A stretch of DNA of 33,052 nucleotides from Kocuria sp. (GTDB lineage: Bacteria > Actinomycetota > Actinomycetes > Actinomycetales > Micrococcaceae). Shown in pieces: positions 1 to 7,421 of the stretch. Numbering within the stretch: the stretch's first letter is position 1; each line of letters starts with the position of its first letter. The notes under the pieces were generated by a model. The model searched no databases. It was not told the DNA's origin and worked only from the letters and a program-made list of their open reading frames with translations. The stretch lies in NCBI GenBank assembly GCA_030454085.1, contig JAKDJD010000026.1:1-33052 (forward strand), given 5' to 3'. The position numbers were made by a program, and so were the translations under genes.

Positions 1-129
1 ACCCGCACGCCCCGTGCGCCCGGAGCACCCGGCCGGCCCCGTTCGTCATGAAAGCCCCAAGTCGAGCTTGTTAACCAAGTGCGGTTATCTTGGGAATGAT
101 CACCACACCACCATCTTGGAAGGCAGAGC

Positions 130-747
130 GTGGCACTTCGCTTATTCCCCCAGGAGAACAAGGCCCTCGAGCTGCTCTCGGACATGGCGCAACTGGTTGT
201 CGACTCGACCTCCTCGGCATCCCGCATGATGGGGTCTCCGGTCTCCGACCATGACCAGGGCTTCGAACAGGCCCTGGAAATCGAGGGACGCTCGACGGAC
301 GCGTTCTTTGCCCTGATGACCACGGTGCGCAGCGCCTTCGTTCTGCCTCTTCCTCGCGCCGACCTGTACCGGCTCGGTCAACGTCTCAATCAGGCCACGG
401 AATCCCTCACCTCGGCTTCGCACATCATCAAGATCCACAGCCTGGACCGCTTTTCGAATCGGGCCTCCGATCTCCTGGACCTCCTCCAGCGCCAGGCCTC
501 CCTGACCGCCGAAGCGATGCGTCACCTGTCCGACCTCGAAGGCCTGGACGAGTACTGGGTCGAGGTGCTGCGCATGTCGAAGCAGTCGATTCGGACCACG
601 AATCTGTACCAGGCGGACATGATGGACCGCCTCAAACCGGCCGCCTACATCAAGGAAGCCCAGTTCACGGCCCAGTTGCAGGCGGCGTCACTCAGTGTGC
701 GGGAGGTGGCCACCGACGTCGGCCGCATCCTCGTCCAGGAGTCCTGA
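130..747 (+). CDS. DUF47 / PhoU-like phosphate transport accessory protein
   Basis: A 205-residue, largely helical protein that starts with the DUF47 pattern (MALRLFPQENKALELL) and continues as Leu/Ala-rich amphipathic helices. The length matches the 200-210 residues usual for the family. DUF47 proteins resemble PhoU and are normally encoded just before a PiT phosphate transporter, whose activity they are thought to modulate on the cytoplasmic side. Here the next gene is exactly such a transporter, with only 3 nt between the two, so they are very probably co-transcribed and translationally coupled. The start is a GTG at 130 preceded by GGAAGG about 7 nt upstream. Positions 1-129 hold no other gene; a weak promoter could lie in the AT-richer part around 70-100. 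The family assignment is strong; the regulatory role is inferred from the family and context. Confidence 0.85.
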   Translation: MALRLFPQENKALELLSDMAQLVVDSTSSASRMMGSPVSDHDQGFEQALEIEGRSTDAFFALMTTVRSAFVLPLPRADLYRLGQRLNQATESLTSASHIIKIHSLDRFSNRASDLLDLLQRQASLTAEAMRHLSDLEGLDEYWVEVLRMSKQSIRTTNLYQADMMDRLKPAAYIKEAQFTAQLQAASLSVREVATDVGRILVQES

Positions 748-750
748 GGC

Positions 751-1761
751 GTGGAGTACTTCCTTTTCGTCCTGTGCGGTCTCTTCCTTCTGGGGTACAC
801 CGCCATCGGGTGCTTCCACGATGCTTCGAATGCCGTGGCGGTCCCGGTATCGGCCCGCGCCCTGACGCCCAAAGTGGCGCTCATCGTCTGCGCTGCCTTT
901 AACGTGGTGGGGCTGGTCGTGGGATCGGTGACCCTGTCGCTCACCTCTGACCAGTGGCTCACGATTCCTCACGACGACGTCGGGCTCGCGGTGCTGACCG
1001 CGGCTCTGCTGACCGTGATCTTGTGGGAAATCTTCACCTGGTGGCGGCGTTCGCCGTCCTCCTCGACCAATGCCCTGATCGGTGGCATCTTCGGGGGACT
1101 CTGGGCAACGAACCAGGTCGGTCTCGGAAACCACCTGCATCTCGGTCTGACCATGGTCGGCGACGTCATCCTGCCCCTGGTCCTGGCCCCGCTCGTGGCC
1201 TTCGGCGTGGCCTGGGCCGTGGTGATTCCTCTGGTGCGCTTCCTCCAGCACACGAGTCCCCAACAAATCCATCGTCGGTCACGGTATGTGCTGTCGCTGA
1301 GCACATCCCTCATCTCGCTGGGCCACGGCATCTACTTCGGGCACCGAAGCCTGGTGATCGGAACCCTAATGTGGTTGTCGATCGGCCGAGACATCAGCAC
1401 ACCCCAGACGACCCTGCTGTGCGCCCTCCTGGCCCTCATGATGGCCGCCGGAACCCTGCTCGGCAGCTGGCGCATCGGACACACGTTCACGGATCGCCTG
1501 GTCGCCCTGGATCCTTTCCGCGGGGCAGTGGCCCAGGCCGTGACGAGCGTGCTCATCTTCGGCACGGGGGCCGTGGCCCGGGATCCGTTCTCGTCCTCGC
1601 ACCTGGCGGCCTCGGCCGTGCTCGGGGCCGGATCCAATCAGCGATTTCACGCGGTGCGGGCCAATACGGCGTTTCGCTTGGTGGTGACCTGGATCGTGAC
1701 CATACCGGTGACCGTCGTGGTTTCCGCGGTCTTCTTCCTCGCCCTGTCGCCGCTCCTTTAG
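751..1761 (+). CDS. Diverged PiT-family inorganic phosphate transporter
   Basis: A 336-residue integral membrane protein with about 8-10 hydrophobic segments. The first PiT signature is recognisable (GCFHDASNAVAVPV, residues 20-33) and is followed by the SSST loop (103-106), normally part of phosphate binding. The second half keeps the paired layout: a GHG element at 191-193, a GSWRIGHTF segment near 238 and an SSSH loop at 281-284. The usual second signature HGxNDAQK, however, reads HGIYFGHRS (192-200), so the conserved Asn-Asp pair is replaced by Tyr-Phe. PiT proteins are ion-coupled low-affinity phosphate symporters; whether this diverged copy still transports phosphate is uncertain. It starts with GTG at 751, 3 nt after the DUF47 stop, and converges on pstB. 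Membership of the PiT family is secure, the substrate less so. Confidence 0.8.
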   Translation: MEYFLFVLCGLFLLGYTAIGCFHDASNAVAVPVSARALTPKVALIVCAAFNVVGLVVGSVTLSLTSDQWLTIPHDDVGLAVLTAALLTVILWEIFTWWRRSPSSSTNALIGGIFGGLWATNQVGLGNHLHLGLTMVGDVILPLVLAPLVAFGVAWAVVIPLVRFLQHTSPQQIHRRSRYVLSLSTSLISLGHGIYFGHRSLVIGTLMWLSIGRDISTPQTTLLCALLALMMAAGTLLGSWRIGHTFTDRLVALDPFRGAVAQAVTSVLIFGTGAVARDPFSSSHLAASAVLGAGSNQRFHAVRANTAFRLVVTWIVTIPVTVVVSAVFFLALSPLL

Positions 1762-1764
1762 CCG

Positions 1765-1800
1765 CCCTGGCTCGGGCCGCGGGCGCATAATAGCCCAGGG
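1765..1800. terminator. Possible bidirectional terminator between the PiT gene and pstB
   Basis: CCCTGG (1765-1770) pairs with CCAGGG (1795-1800) across a GC-rich centre with a short AT-rich stretch (CATAATAG). It fills the whole gap between two convergent genes. The 6-bp stem is short, so the call rests largely on position. Confidence 0.3.
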
Positions 1801-2580
1801 TCAGCCAAAGCGGCCGGACACGTAATCCTCCGTGGCCTTGTCCTGGGGTTTGTTGAAGATTTCCTGGGTCGGCGCGTATTCGATCAGCCGGCCGGGCTCA
1901 CCGGTGCCCGCGATGTTGAAGAACGCCGTCTTGTCGGAAACCCGCGCGGCCTGCTGCATGTTGTGCGTGACGATGACGACCGTGTACTCGGCCTTGAGCT
2001 CGTTGATGAGGTCCTCGACCGCGAGGGTCGAGATGGGATCGAGGGCGGAGCACGGTTCGTCCATGAGGATCACGTCGGGGCGGACCGCGATGCTCCGAGC
2101 AATGCAGAGTCGCTGCTGCTGTCCTCCCGACAGCCCGGAGCCCGGCTTGTCCAGCCGGTCCTTGACCTCGTTCCACAGGTTGGCGCTCCTGAGAGAGGAT
2201 TCCACGAGCACGTCCTCGTCCGATCGCGCGATTCTGCGGGAGTTCAGTTTGACACCGGCCAACACGTTGTCCCGGATGGACATCGTCGGGAAAGGGTTGG
2301 GCCGCTGGAAAACCATGCCCACCTGCGACCGCACCCGAACCGGGTCGACGCCCTTGGCATAAAGGTTCTCGCCGTCAAGATTGACCTTGCCTTCGACGTA
2401 CGCCCCGGGGATGACTTCGTGCATCCGGTTCAGGGTGCGCAGGAACGTCGATTTGCCGCACCCGGACGGTCCAATGAACGCCGTCACCGCTCGGGGCTCG
2501 ATCTGCATGGTGATGTCGTCGACGGCCAGGAAGTCCCCGTAGTAGACCTTGAGGTGTTCGACGTCGATACGCTTTGACAT
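1801..2580 (-). CDS. pstB: Phosphate ABC transporter ATP-binding protein PstB
   Basis: A 259-residue ATPase that energises phosphate import by PstA/PstC. Visible motifs are Walker [10 protein letters not shown] (37-45), the Q-loop in VFQRPNPFP (90-98), the ABC signature LSGGQQQR (150-157), Walker B ILMDEP (171-176) and the switch His in VTHNM (204-208). The RPNPFP segment is typical of PstB. It is the last gene of pstS-pstC-pstA-pstB, 28 nt after pstA, with an AAGGAAAA ribosome binding site before the ATG at 2580. The length is normal and no key residue is missing. It acts on the cytoplasmic face of the membrane. Confidence 0.97.
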   Translation of the reverse strand: MSKRIDVEHLKVYYGDFLAVDDITMQIEPRAVTAFIGPSGCGKSTFLRTLNRMHEVIPGAYVEGKVNLDGENLYAKGVDPVRVRSQVGMVFQRPNPFPTMSIRDNVLAGVKLNSRRIARSDEDVLVESSLRSANLWNEVKDRLDKPGSGLSGGQQQRLCIARSIAVRPDVILMDEPCSALDPISTLAVEDLINELKAEYTVVIVTHNMQQAARVSDKTAFFNIAGTGEPGRLIEYAPTQEIFNKPQDKATEDYVSGRFG

Positions 2581-2608
2581 GATTTTCCTTTGCTGCGGTT
2601 CGCGGGAT

Positions 2609-3715
2609 TCAGCGACCGGTTTTGGGGGCGAAGATTTTGGCGATCAGGCGGGCGACGAGGTTGAGGATCATCACCAGGACGATCAGGATCAGGGCGGAGG
2701 CCCAGGCGCGATCCTCGGAGACCTGCGGATTGGTCGGCGACGTCGGGTTCATGATCTGGTAGTAGATGAACGTCGGCAACGTGGTCATCCATCCGCTGAA
2801 CGCGTTGAAGTTGATGCTCGCCACGAAGCCGGCCGTGACCAGGATCGGTGCGGTCTCCCCGATCACACGGGCGATGGCCAGGGTCACGCCCGAGGAGATG
2901 CCGGACATCGCCGTCGGGATCACTACTTTGGTGATCGTGCGCCATTTCCGGACGCCCAGTGCGTAGGATGCCTCCCGCAATTCGTTCGGAACGATCTTGA
3001 GCATTTCTTCCGTGTTGCGCACGACCGTGGGAATCATGAGCACGGACAGCGCGATCGACGCGATGAACCCGAATCTCGCCGAAGGGTCGCCCAGGACCTG
3101 GACGAAGAGTGCGACCGCGAACAGGCCCGCCACGATTGACGGTATTCCCGTCATGACGTCGACCAGGAACGTGATGATCCGTCCCATCCACCGGAAGGCG
3201 CGATTGCTGTCGCTGTATTCGGTCAGGAAGACGGCCGTGAGCAGTCCGATCGGGACTGACATGAGGGTCGCCCAGAACGTGATCGTCACTGTTCCCACGA
3301 TCGCGTGATAGGCGCCGCCGTAGGCCGGTCCGCCTTGGGCGGCCTCGTTGTCGGTGACGCCGCTGACGCCGTTCATCGACGTCCCCAACAGATTCCCCGA
3401 GAGGCCAGGAACGCCACGGCCGAGAACCACCCAGATCACCGAGACCAGAGGTATCAGGGCCAGCAAGAAAGCACCGTATATCAGGTAGCGGGCAAAGGCG
3501 TCCTTCCCCTTGCGCGAGCCTTCGAGCATTCCGACGGCGAGGGGCCCGGCGATCACGAAAAGGAGACCGGCGAAGACGGCCCACAGGCCGATGCTGAACC
3601 CGATCAGAGCGGACAGTGCCGCGCCCAGAATCAGCGCGCACAGGCCAATGACCAGGGGCAACCATCGGGGCGCCTGCCGTCCGATGAGTTTCGAGGAGGT
3701 CGTTGCGGTACTCAT
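2609..3715 (-). CDS. pstA: Phosphate ABC transporter permease PstA
   Basis: A 368-residue permease. The C-terminal two thirds show the binding-protein-dependent permease fold, with the EAA-type loop [21 protein letters not shown] (cytoplasmic contact to PstB), [10 protein letters not shown] and [11 protein letters not shown], all typical of PstA. The N-terminus carries extra hydrophobic segments (about residues 18-40, 42-62 and 77-100), making it longer than the roughly 300-residue E. coli protein; longer versions are common in actinobacteria. Its ATG overlaps the pstC stop in an ATGA at 3712-3715, which implies translational coupling with pstC, its partner in the transmembrane channel. Confidence 0.96.
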   Translation of the reverse strand: MSTATTSSKLIGRQAPRWLPLVIGLCALILGAALSALIGFSIGLWAVFAGLLFVIAGPLAVGMLEGSRKGKDAFARYLIYGAFLLALIPLVSVIWVVLGRGVPGLSGNLLGTSMNGVSGVTDNEAAQGGPAYGGAYHAIVGTVTITFWATLMSVPIGLLTAVFLTEYSDSNRAFRWMGRIITFLVDVMTGIPSIVAGLFAVALFVQVLGDPSARFGFIASIALSVLMIPTVVRNTEEMLKIVPNELREASYALGVRKWRTITKVVIPTAMSGISSGVTLAIARVIGETAPILVTAGFVASINFNAFSGWMTTLPTFIYYQIMNPTSPTNPQVSEDRAWASALILIVLVMILNLVARLIAKIFAPKTGR

Positions 3716-4734
3716 GAGTTGGCTCCCGAGAATTCCTTGTACCGGCTGATCACCAGTCGCGCGAGCAGGTTGACCACCAGGGTGATCACGAACAGGACTA
3801 GACCCGCCGCGATCAGCTCATTGAGTCGCAGGCCGTAGGCTTCCGGGAAGTTGAGGGCGATCTCGGAGGCGACCGTCTGGTTTCCGGACTGGATGAGCGA
3901 GGGGTTGAATGGGCCGCCGGAGAGGACAAGCGTCACGGCCATGGTCTCCCCCATCGCGCGCCCGAGGGCGAGCATGACCGAGGAAATGATGCCGGCCCTC
4001 GCGAAGGGAAAAACTGTCATGCGGACCATTTCCCAGCGGGTCGCGCCCAGACCGAGCGCGGCCTCCTGTTGCAGAACCGGCGTCTGAGCGAAGATTTCGC
4101 GGCACATTGCGGTGATGATCGGCAGGATCATGATCGCCAGAACGATCCCGGCGGTGAGAATGGTCTTGCCGGTCGCCGTCGGCGGCCCTTCGAAGATCGG
4201 CAGGAAACCGAGGATTCCGGACAACCAGTCGTAGAAGGGAACGATCTTCGGCGCCAGCACGGAAGCACCCCACGCTCCGAAAATCACCGAGGGGATCGCC
4301 GCCAAGAGGTCGATCACGTACCCCACGCCCTTGGCGAAGCGGGGCGGGGCATAGTGCGAGATGTACAGGGCGACGCCGATGCCTACCGGCGTCGCCAGAA
4401 GGAGCGCGAGCACGGAAGCGATCAGAGTTCCGACCACGAGCGGCCAGATGTAGGACAGGAACCCTTGTGCACCCGTTACCTCACTCGAGGCCGCACCGAA
4501 GATCGGAGATGCCTGCCAGGTCAGGAAGAAGGCGACGGCTGCCAGGACCACCAGAATGATCGCACCGGCGACCAACGTGACGCCGGCGAACACTCTGTCC
4601 TGCGCCGGGCCACCCTTGGCGTCCCCGATCGCGACGTGGCCCTCACGTCGATGGTCGCTGCTCTCGTCCCCTCGCCCGGGTTGGTCCCCGGTCGGTGTGC
4701 TGAACTCGGGAACCGTCGAAGAAGAGTGAGACAT
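3712..4734 (-). CDS. pstC: Phosphate ABC transporter permease PstC
   Basis: About 340 residues with a polar N-terminal tail of some 50 residues, then six membrane segments. PstC-type features include the segment LLAAIPSVIFGAWG and the EAA loop in QQEAALGLGATRWEMVRM. GRAMGETMAVTLVLSG follows the loop. I chose the ATG at 4734 (MSHSSSTVPEF) rather than an in-frame GTG at 4788, because the 18 extra residues look like untranslated leader and GAGG lies just before the ATG. It forms the channel with PstA. It follows pstS after a 108-nt gap that contains an inverted repeat, and it overlaps pstA by 4 nt. Confidence 0.95.
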   Translation of the reverse strand: MSHSSSTVPEFSTPTGDQPGRGDESSDHRREGHVAIGDAKGGPAQDRVFAGVTLVAGAIILVVLAAVAFFLTWQASPIFGAASSEVTGAQGFLSYIWPLVVGTLIASVLALLLATPVGIGVALYISHYAPPRFAKGVGYVIDLLAAIPSVIFGAWGASVLAPKIVPFYDWLSGILGFLPIFEGPPTATGKTILTAGIVLAIMILPIITAMCREIFAQTPVLQQEAALGLGATRWEMVRMTVFPFARAGIISSVMLALGRAMGETMAVTLVLSGGPFNPSLIQSGNQTVASEIALNFPEAYGLRLNELIAAGLVLFVITLVVNLLARLVISRYKEFSGANS

Positions 4735-4780
4735 GAAACCTCGAGTACTCTCTGCTGGTCGGTTGCGGTCGGTGCGCCGA

Positions 4781-4815
4781 ATTCCCACCAGGACATGCTA
4801 TGCCCCGATGGGAAT
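4781..4815 (-). repeat. Inverted repeat in the pstS-pstC spacer
   Basis: ATTCCCA (4781-4787) and TGGGAAT (4809-4815) are perfect complements separated by 21 nt, inside the 108-nt gap between pstS and pstC. In the transcript it could form a hairpin that stabilises the pstS part or partly terminates transcription, giving more binding protein than permease. That role is an inference from position; the stem is only 7 bp. Confidence 0.35.
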
Positions 4816-4842
4816 ACGGCCGAATGGGATCCTGTGGGTCCG

Positions 4843-5946
4843 CTACTTGGTCGTGATCGAGTCGATGGCCTTCTTGGCGTCCTCACGCATACTCTCCGGG
4901 AGGACTGCCGACTTCGCTGCGCTGGCGGCCGACTTCTGTCCGTCCTCGCTGACCACGTAGTTCTCGAAGGCCTTGACCAGATCCGCGGTCTCCTGGTCCT
5001 TGTAGGCGGAGCAAATCACGTGGTAGGAGACCAGGACGATCGGGTAGGAACCATCGTTCGGGGTTCGGTTCAGCTCGAGGGACATGTCGTGCTCGCCGCG
5101 CCCCTGAACCTTGTCGGACTGCTCCACGGCCTTGGCCGCGGAATCGGCGGACACCTCGACGTAGTCGTCGCCGTCCTTGACCTTGGCGGTGGAGAGGTCG
5201 CCGACGGCGGACTCATCCGCGTACGTGATGGCCCCGTCCGTACTCTGGGTCGTGGAGACGACTCCCGATGTCCCCTTGTTGGCCTCGCCCTTGAAGTCGC
5301 TCGGCCAATCGCCCGAAGGCTCCTTGTCCCAGGCTCCGCCGGAGGCCTTCGAGAGGTATTCGGTGAAGTTCTCGGTCGTGCCGGAGTTGTCCGAGCGGTG
5401 GACGACGTTGATCGGGGTGTCCGGCAGCTTGGCTTCCTCGTTCTGCTTCTTGATCTCCGGGTCGTTCCATGTGGAGATCTCGCCCTTGAAGATCTTGGCG
5501 ATGGTGGCCGGATCGAGGTTCAGCGAGTCGACGCCCTTCACATTGAAGGCAACGGCGATCGGGGACACGTACACGGGGATGTCCATCGCGCCGTCGGGGC
5601 CGCACTGGTCCTTGGCCTGGCTGTATTCGTCGTCGTCCAGATGCGCGTCGGAGCCCGCGAAGTTGGCGCCGCCCGAGAGGAAGGCCTTGCGTCCCGCGCC
5701 CGATCCGTCCGGCGAATACTGGACGTTGGCGCCGGAATTGTCGCTCTGGAAATCCGTCTGCCATTGGGTCATGGCGGCCTGCTGGGCGGATGACCCCACG
5801 CCGGAGAGGGTCCCTTTGACGTCCGTCCCCGCCGAGGAGGACCCGGTGCCGGCGTCGCCCGTGGCGTTGTCCGAGCCGCACGCCGTGAGCGCGATGGTTC
5901 CTACTGCTGCAATAGCGGCGAAACGCCCGATGCGAGAGATCTTCAC
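4843..5946 (-). CDS. pstS: Phosphate-binding lipoprotein PstS
   Basis: A 367-residue extracytoplasmic phosphate receptor. It begins with a lipoprotein signal peptide: charged MKISRIGR, a hydrophobic stretch, and the lipobox LTAC with the lipidated Cys at residue 23, followed by a Ser/Thr/Gly-rich linker. Phosphate-pocket motifs are present: GVGSSAQQAAM near residue 50, GSDAHLDD (normally GSD/SD in the pocket) and HRSDNSGTTENF around 190-200. The start is GTG at 5946. An ATG at 5959 lies in another frame and is not used. The gene leads the pst operon, and a PHO box lies about 185 bp upstream, in line with induction by phosphate starvation. Confidence 0.96.
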   Translation of the reverse strand: MKISRIGRFAAIAAVGTIALTACGSDNATGDAGTGSSSAGTDVKGTLSGVGSSAQQAAMTQWQTDFQSDNSGANVQYSPDGSGAGRKAFLSGGANFAGSDAHLDDDEYSQAKDQCGPDGAMDIPVYVSPIAVAFNVKGVDSLNLDPATIAKIFKGEISTWNDPEIKKQNEEAKLPDTPINVVHRSDNSGTTENFTEYLSKASGGAWDKEPSGDWPSDFKGEANKGTSGVVSTTQSTDGAITYADESAVGDLSTAKVKDGDDYVEVSADSAAKAVEQSDKVQGRGEHDMSLELNRTPNDGSYPIVLVSYHVICSAYKDQETADLVKAFENYVVSEDGQKSAASAAKSAVLPESMREDAKKAIDSITTK

Positions 5947-6128
5947 GAAAGGTACTCATTCAAGAGGCGTCGACCGTCCTCCGCTGCTGGGCGCAGGGGA
6001 TCGGAACGGCTCAGTGATTGTGATGTGACCGGTGCCTGGCCTGCCCGGAGCCGAGCCGGCCACGTGGCCGGAGGCTCCTGGCGCCCGTACTCGGCACGCT
6101 ACGGAGGACAGGTATCCCCCGGACCCGG

Positions 6129-6150
6129 ATCCGGTGAACTGCGGATGAAC
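6129..6150 (-). promoter_or_regulatory. PHO box (PhoP operator) upstream of pstS
   Basis: On the minus strand two adjacent 11-nt units read GTTCATCCGCA (6150-6140) and GTTCACCGGAT (6139-6129). This fits the actinobacterial (Streptomyces-type) PHO box of 11-nt direct repeats beginning GTTCACC. It lies in the pstS/FUSC divergent region, about 185 nt before the pstS start. A possible -10 (GATACCT) follows some 20 nt further towards pstS. The site also lies about 42-63 nt before the FUSC start on the other strand, so PhoP could affect both genes. The match is direct; the function is inferred. Confidence 0.7.
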
Positions 6151-6179
6151 TCTGGAACGAAAGCGCAAGGCCGACAAAC

Positions 6180-6185
6180 TATGAT
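6180..6185 (+). promoter_or_regulatory. -10 element TATGAT of a probable leaderless promoter (FUSC gene)
   Basis: TATGAT ends 6 nt before the ATG at 6192, the distance expected between a -10 element and its transcription start. No Shine-Dalgarno sequence lies in front of the ATG. Transcription would therefore begin at or next to the start codon. No good -35 hexamer is visible. Confidence 0.55.
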
Positions 6186-6191
6186 TGCCCC

Positions 6192-7391
6192 ATGAGACGA
6201 ATCTCGGTCAGGGAGAGGGTACGGTCCTCGCGCCGTCAGCTCGTCTCGCGCGCGCGTTTGGGAATGTCGCGAGTTCGCAGCGGCCTGTTCCAGTCACTGC
6301 AGATCACGGTGGCCGCCGTCGGCGCCTATTTCATCGCTGAGGTCCTGTTCAGCCACCACCAACCACTTTTTGCCGCAACGGCGGCGATCGTTTCCCTCGG
6401 GTACGTGCGCGGCGGAAACCACATGCGCCGCATCTTGGAGGTAGCCATAGGCTGCACCCTGGGCATCGCCGTGGGCGACTTCTTGATGTATTTCCTCGGC
6501 AGGGGTCCGCTCCAGGCGTCGCTGGTCCTGTTGTTCTCCCTGCTGCTCGCGCGGTTCCTGGACAATGGGACCATCTTCTCGACCCAGATGGGGTTGCAGG
6601 CCGTCCTGGTGGTACTGCTTCCCCCGGCCGTCGACGGCCCATTTGCGCGGAGCCTCGACGCCATCGTCGGAGGCCTGTGCGCCCTGCTGGTCATGGCCCT
6701 GGTGCCCCAGGACCCGAGGCGTCAGCCCAAGGACGAGATGAAGAATTTGGTCCGAGAATTCTCACGAGTCCTGAGGGAAGCGAGCGAAGCCATCCGCGAC
6801 TACGACGCCGCCATGGCCTGGCAGGCACTGATCCGCGCGCGCAAGACCCAGCCCCTCCTGGACCAGGTCGAGAACTCGCTCAAGACGAGCAAGGGGATGG
6901 CGCGGGTCGCGCTCACACGACGGCAGGCGCTGAGGGACATTCACGATTACGAGCGCACCCTGCACGGAATCGATTACGCGATACGCAATGCGCGCGTTCT
7001 GATTCGACGGATCGCCAACGTGATCAACACGGTCCAGTTGCGCGACGAAGCAATTGCTTCCCTCCGAGACGTACTGCTCGAGCTGTCGGAAGCGGTCGAC
7101 ATTCTCGGGCTCTCGCTGAAGTCCGATACCGAAGACGCACGAGACGTCATGCGCCGCCGGGCTCGCGTGGAGTTGAGCTCGACGGCGGCCAAACTCGATC
7201 CCCAGACCCTGGGGGTGCGGACGTATCAGGGCGAAGCGCTCGTGATGATCATCCGTCCTCTGACGGTGGACCTGCTGGTCATGACGGGGATGGACGAGAA
7301 GTCCGCGGGCAACGTGCTGGCCACGATCCGTCAAGAACTGACCGAGGCGATCGAGGTGATCGACCCGGAGGACGACGACCACGACTCCTAA
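6192..7391 (+). CDS. FUSC / aromatic acid exporter-like membrane protein
   Basis: A 399-residue protein with a basic N-terminus, then about six hydrophobic segments between residues 35 and 175, and a long charged cytoplasmic region with helical character. The pattern QSLQITVAAVGAYFIAEVLF, then PLFAATAAIVSL and RRILEVAIGCTLGIAVGD, matches the FUSC/ArAE (DUF939-like) family. Members are thought to export small organic compounds, but the substrate is unknown. The acidic C-terminus ends EDDDHDS. It diverges from pstS and lies 30 nt before radA, which has its own promoter-like element, so the two may be transcribed separately. The start ATG is supported by the -10 element placed for leaderless transcription. 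Confidence 0.8.
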   Translation: MRRISVRERVRSSRRQLVSRARLGMSRVRSGLFQSLQITVAAVGAYFIAEVLFSHHQPLFAATAAIVSLGYVRGGNHMRRILEVAIGCTLGIAVGDFLMYFLGRGPLQASLVLLFSLLLARFLDNGTIFSTQMGLQAVLVVLLPPAVDGPFARSLDAIVGGLCALLVMALVPQDPRRQPKDEMKNLVREFSRVLREASEAIRDYDAAMAWQALIRARKTQPLLDQVENSLKTSKGMARVALTRRQALRDIHDYERTLHGIDYAIRNARVLIRRIANVINTVQLRDEAIASLRDVLLELSEAVDILGLSLKSDTEDARDVMRRRARVELSSTAAKLDPQTLGVRTYQGEALVMIIRPLTVDLLVMTGMDEKSAGNVLATIRQELTEAIEVIDPEDDDHDS

Positions 7392-7409
7392 GTTGTCAGT
7401 CGCCCCCCG

Positions 7410-7415
7410 TACGAT
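7410..7415 (+). promoter_or_regulatory. -10 element TACGAT of a probable leaderless promoter (radA)
   Basis: TACGAT ends 6 nt before the radA ATG at 7422, and the preceding C-rich stretch has no ribosome binding site. The arrangement matches that at the FUSC gene and disA. A TTGTCA at 7393-7398 is too close (11 nt) to serve as a normal -35. Confidence 0.55.
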
Positions 7416-7421
7416 TTCGGT

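Noticed and set aside
70..90. GTTAACC...GTTATCT as a possible PHO box before the DUF47 gene
   Set aside because: The repeats are 14 nt apart rather than 11 and the second is a poor match.
4069..5793. 574-residue open frame on the plus strand opposite pstC and pstS
   Set aside because: It lies wholly antisense to well-supported pst genes. The composition (Asp/Arg/Gly/Val-rich, no domain) is that of a GC-rich shadow frame.
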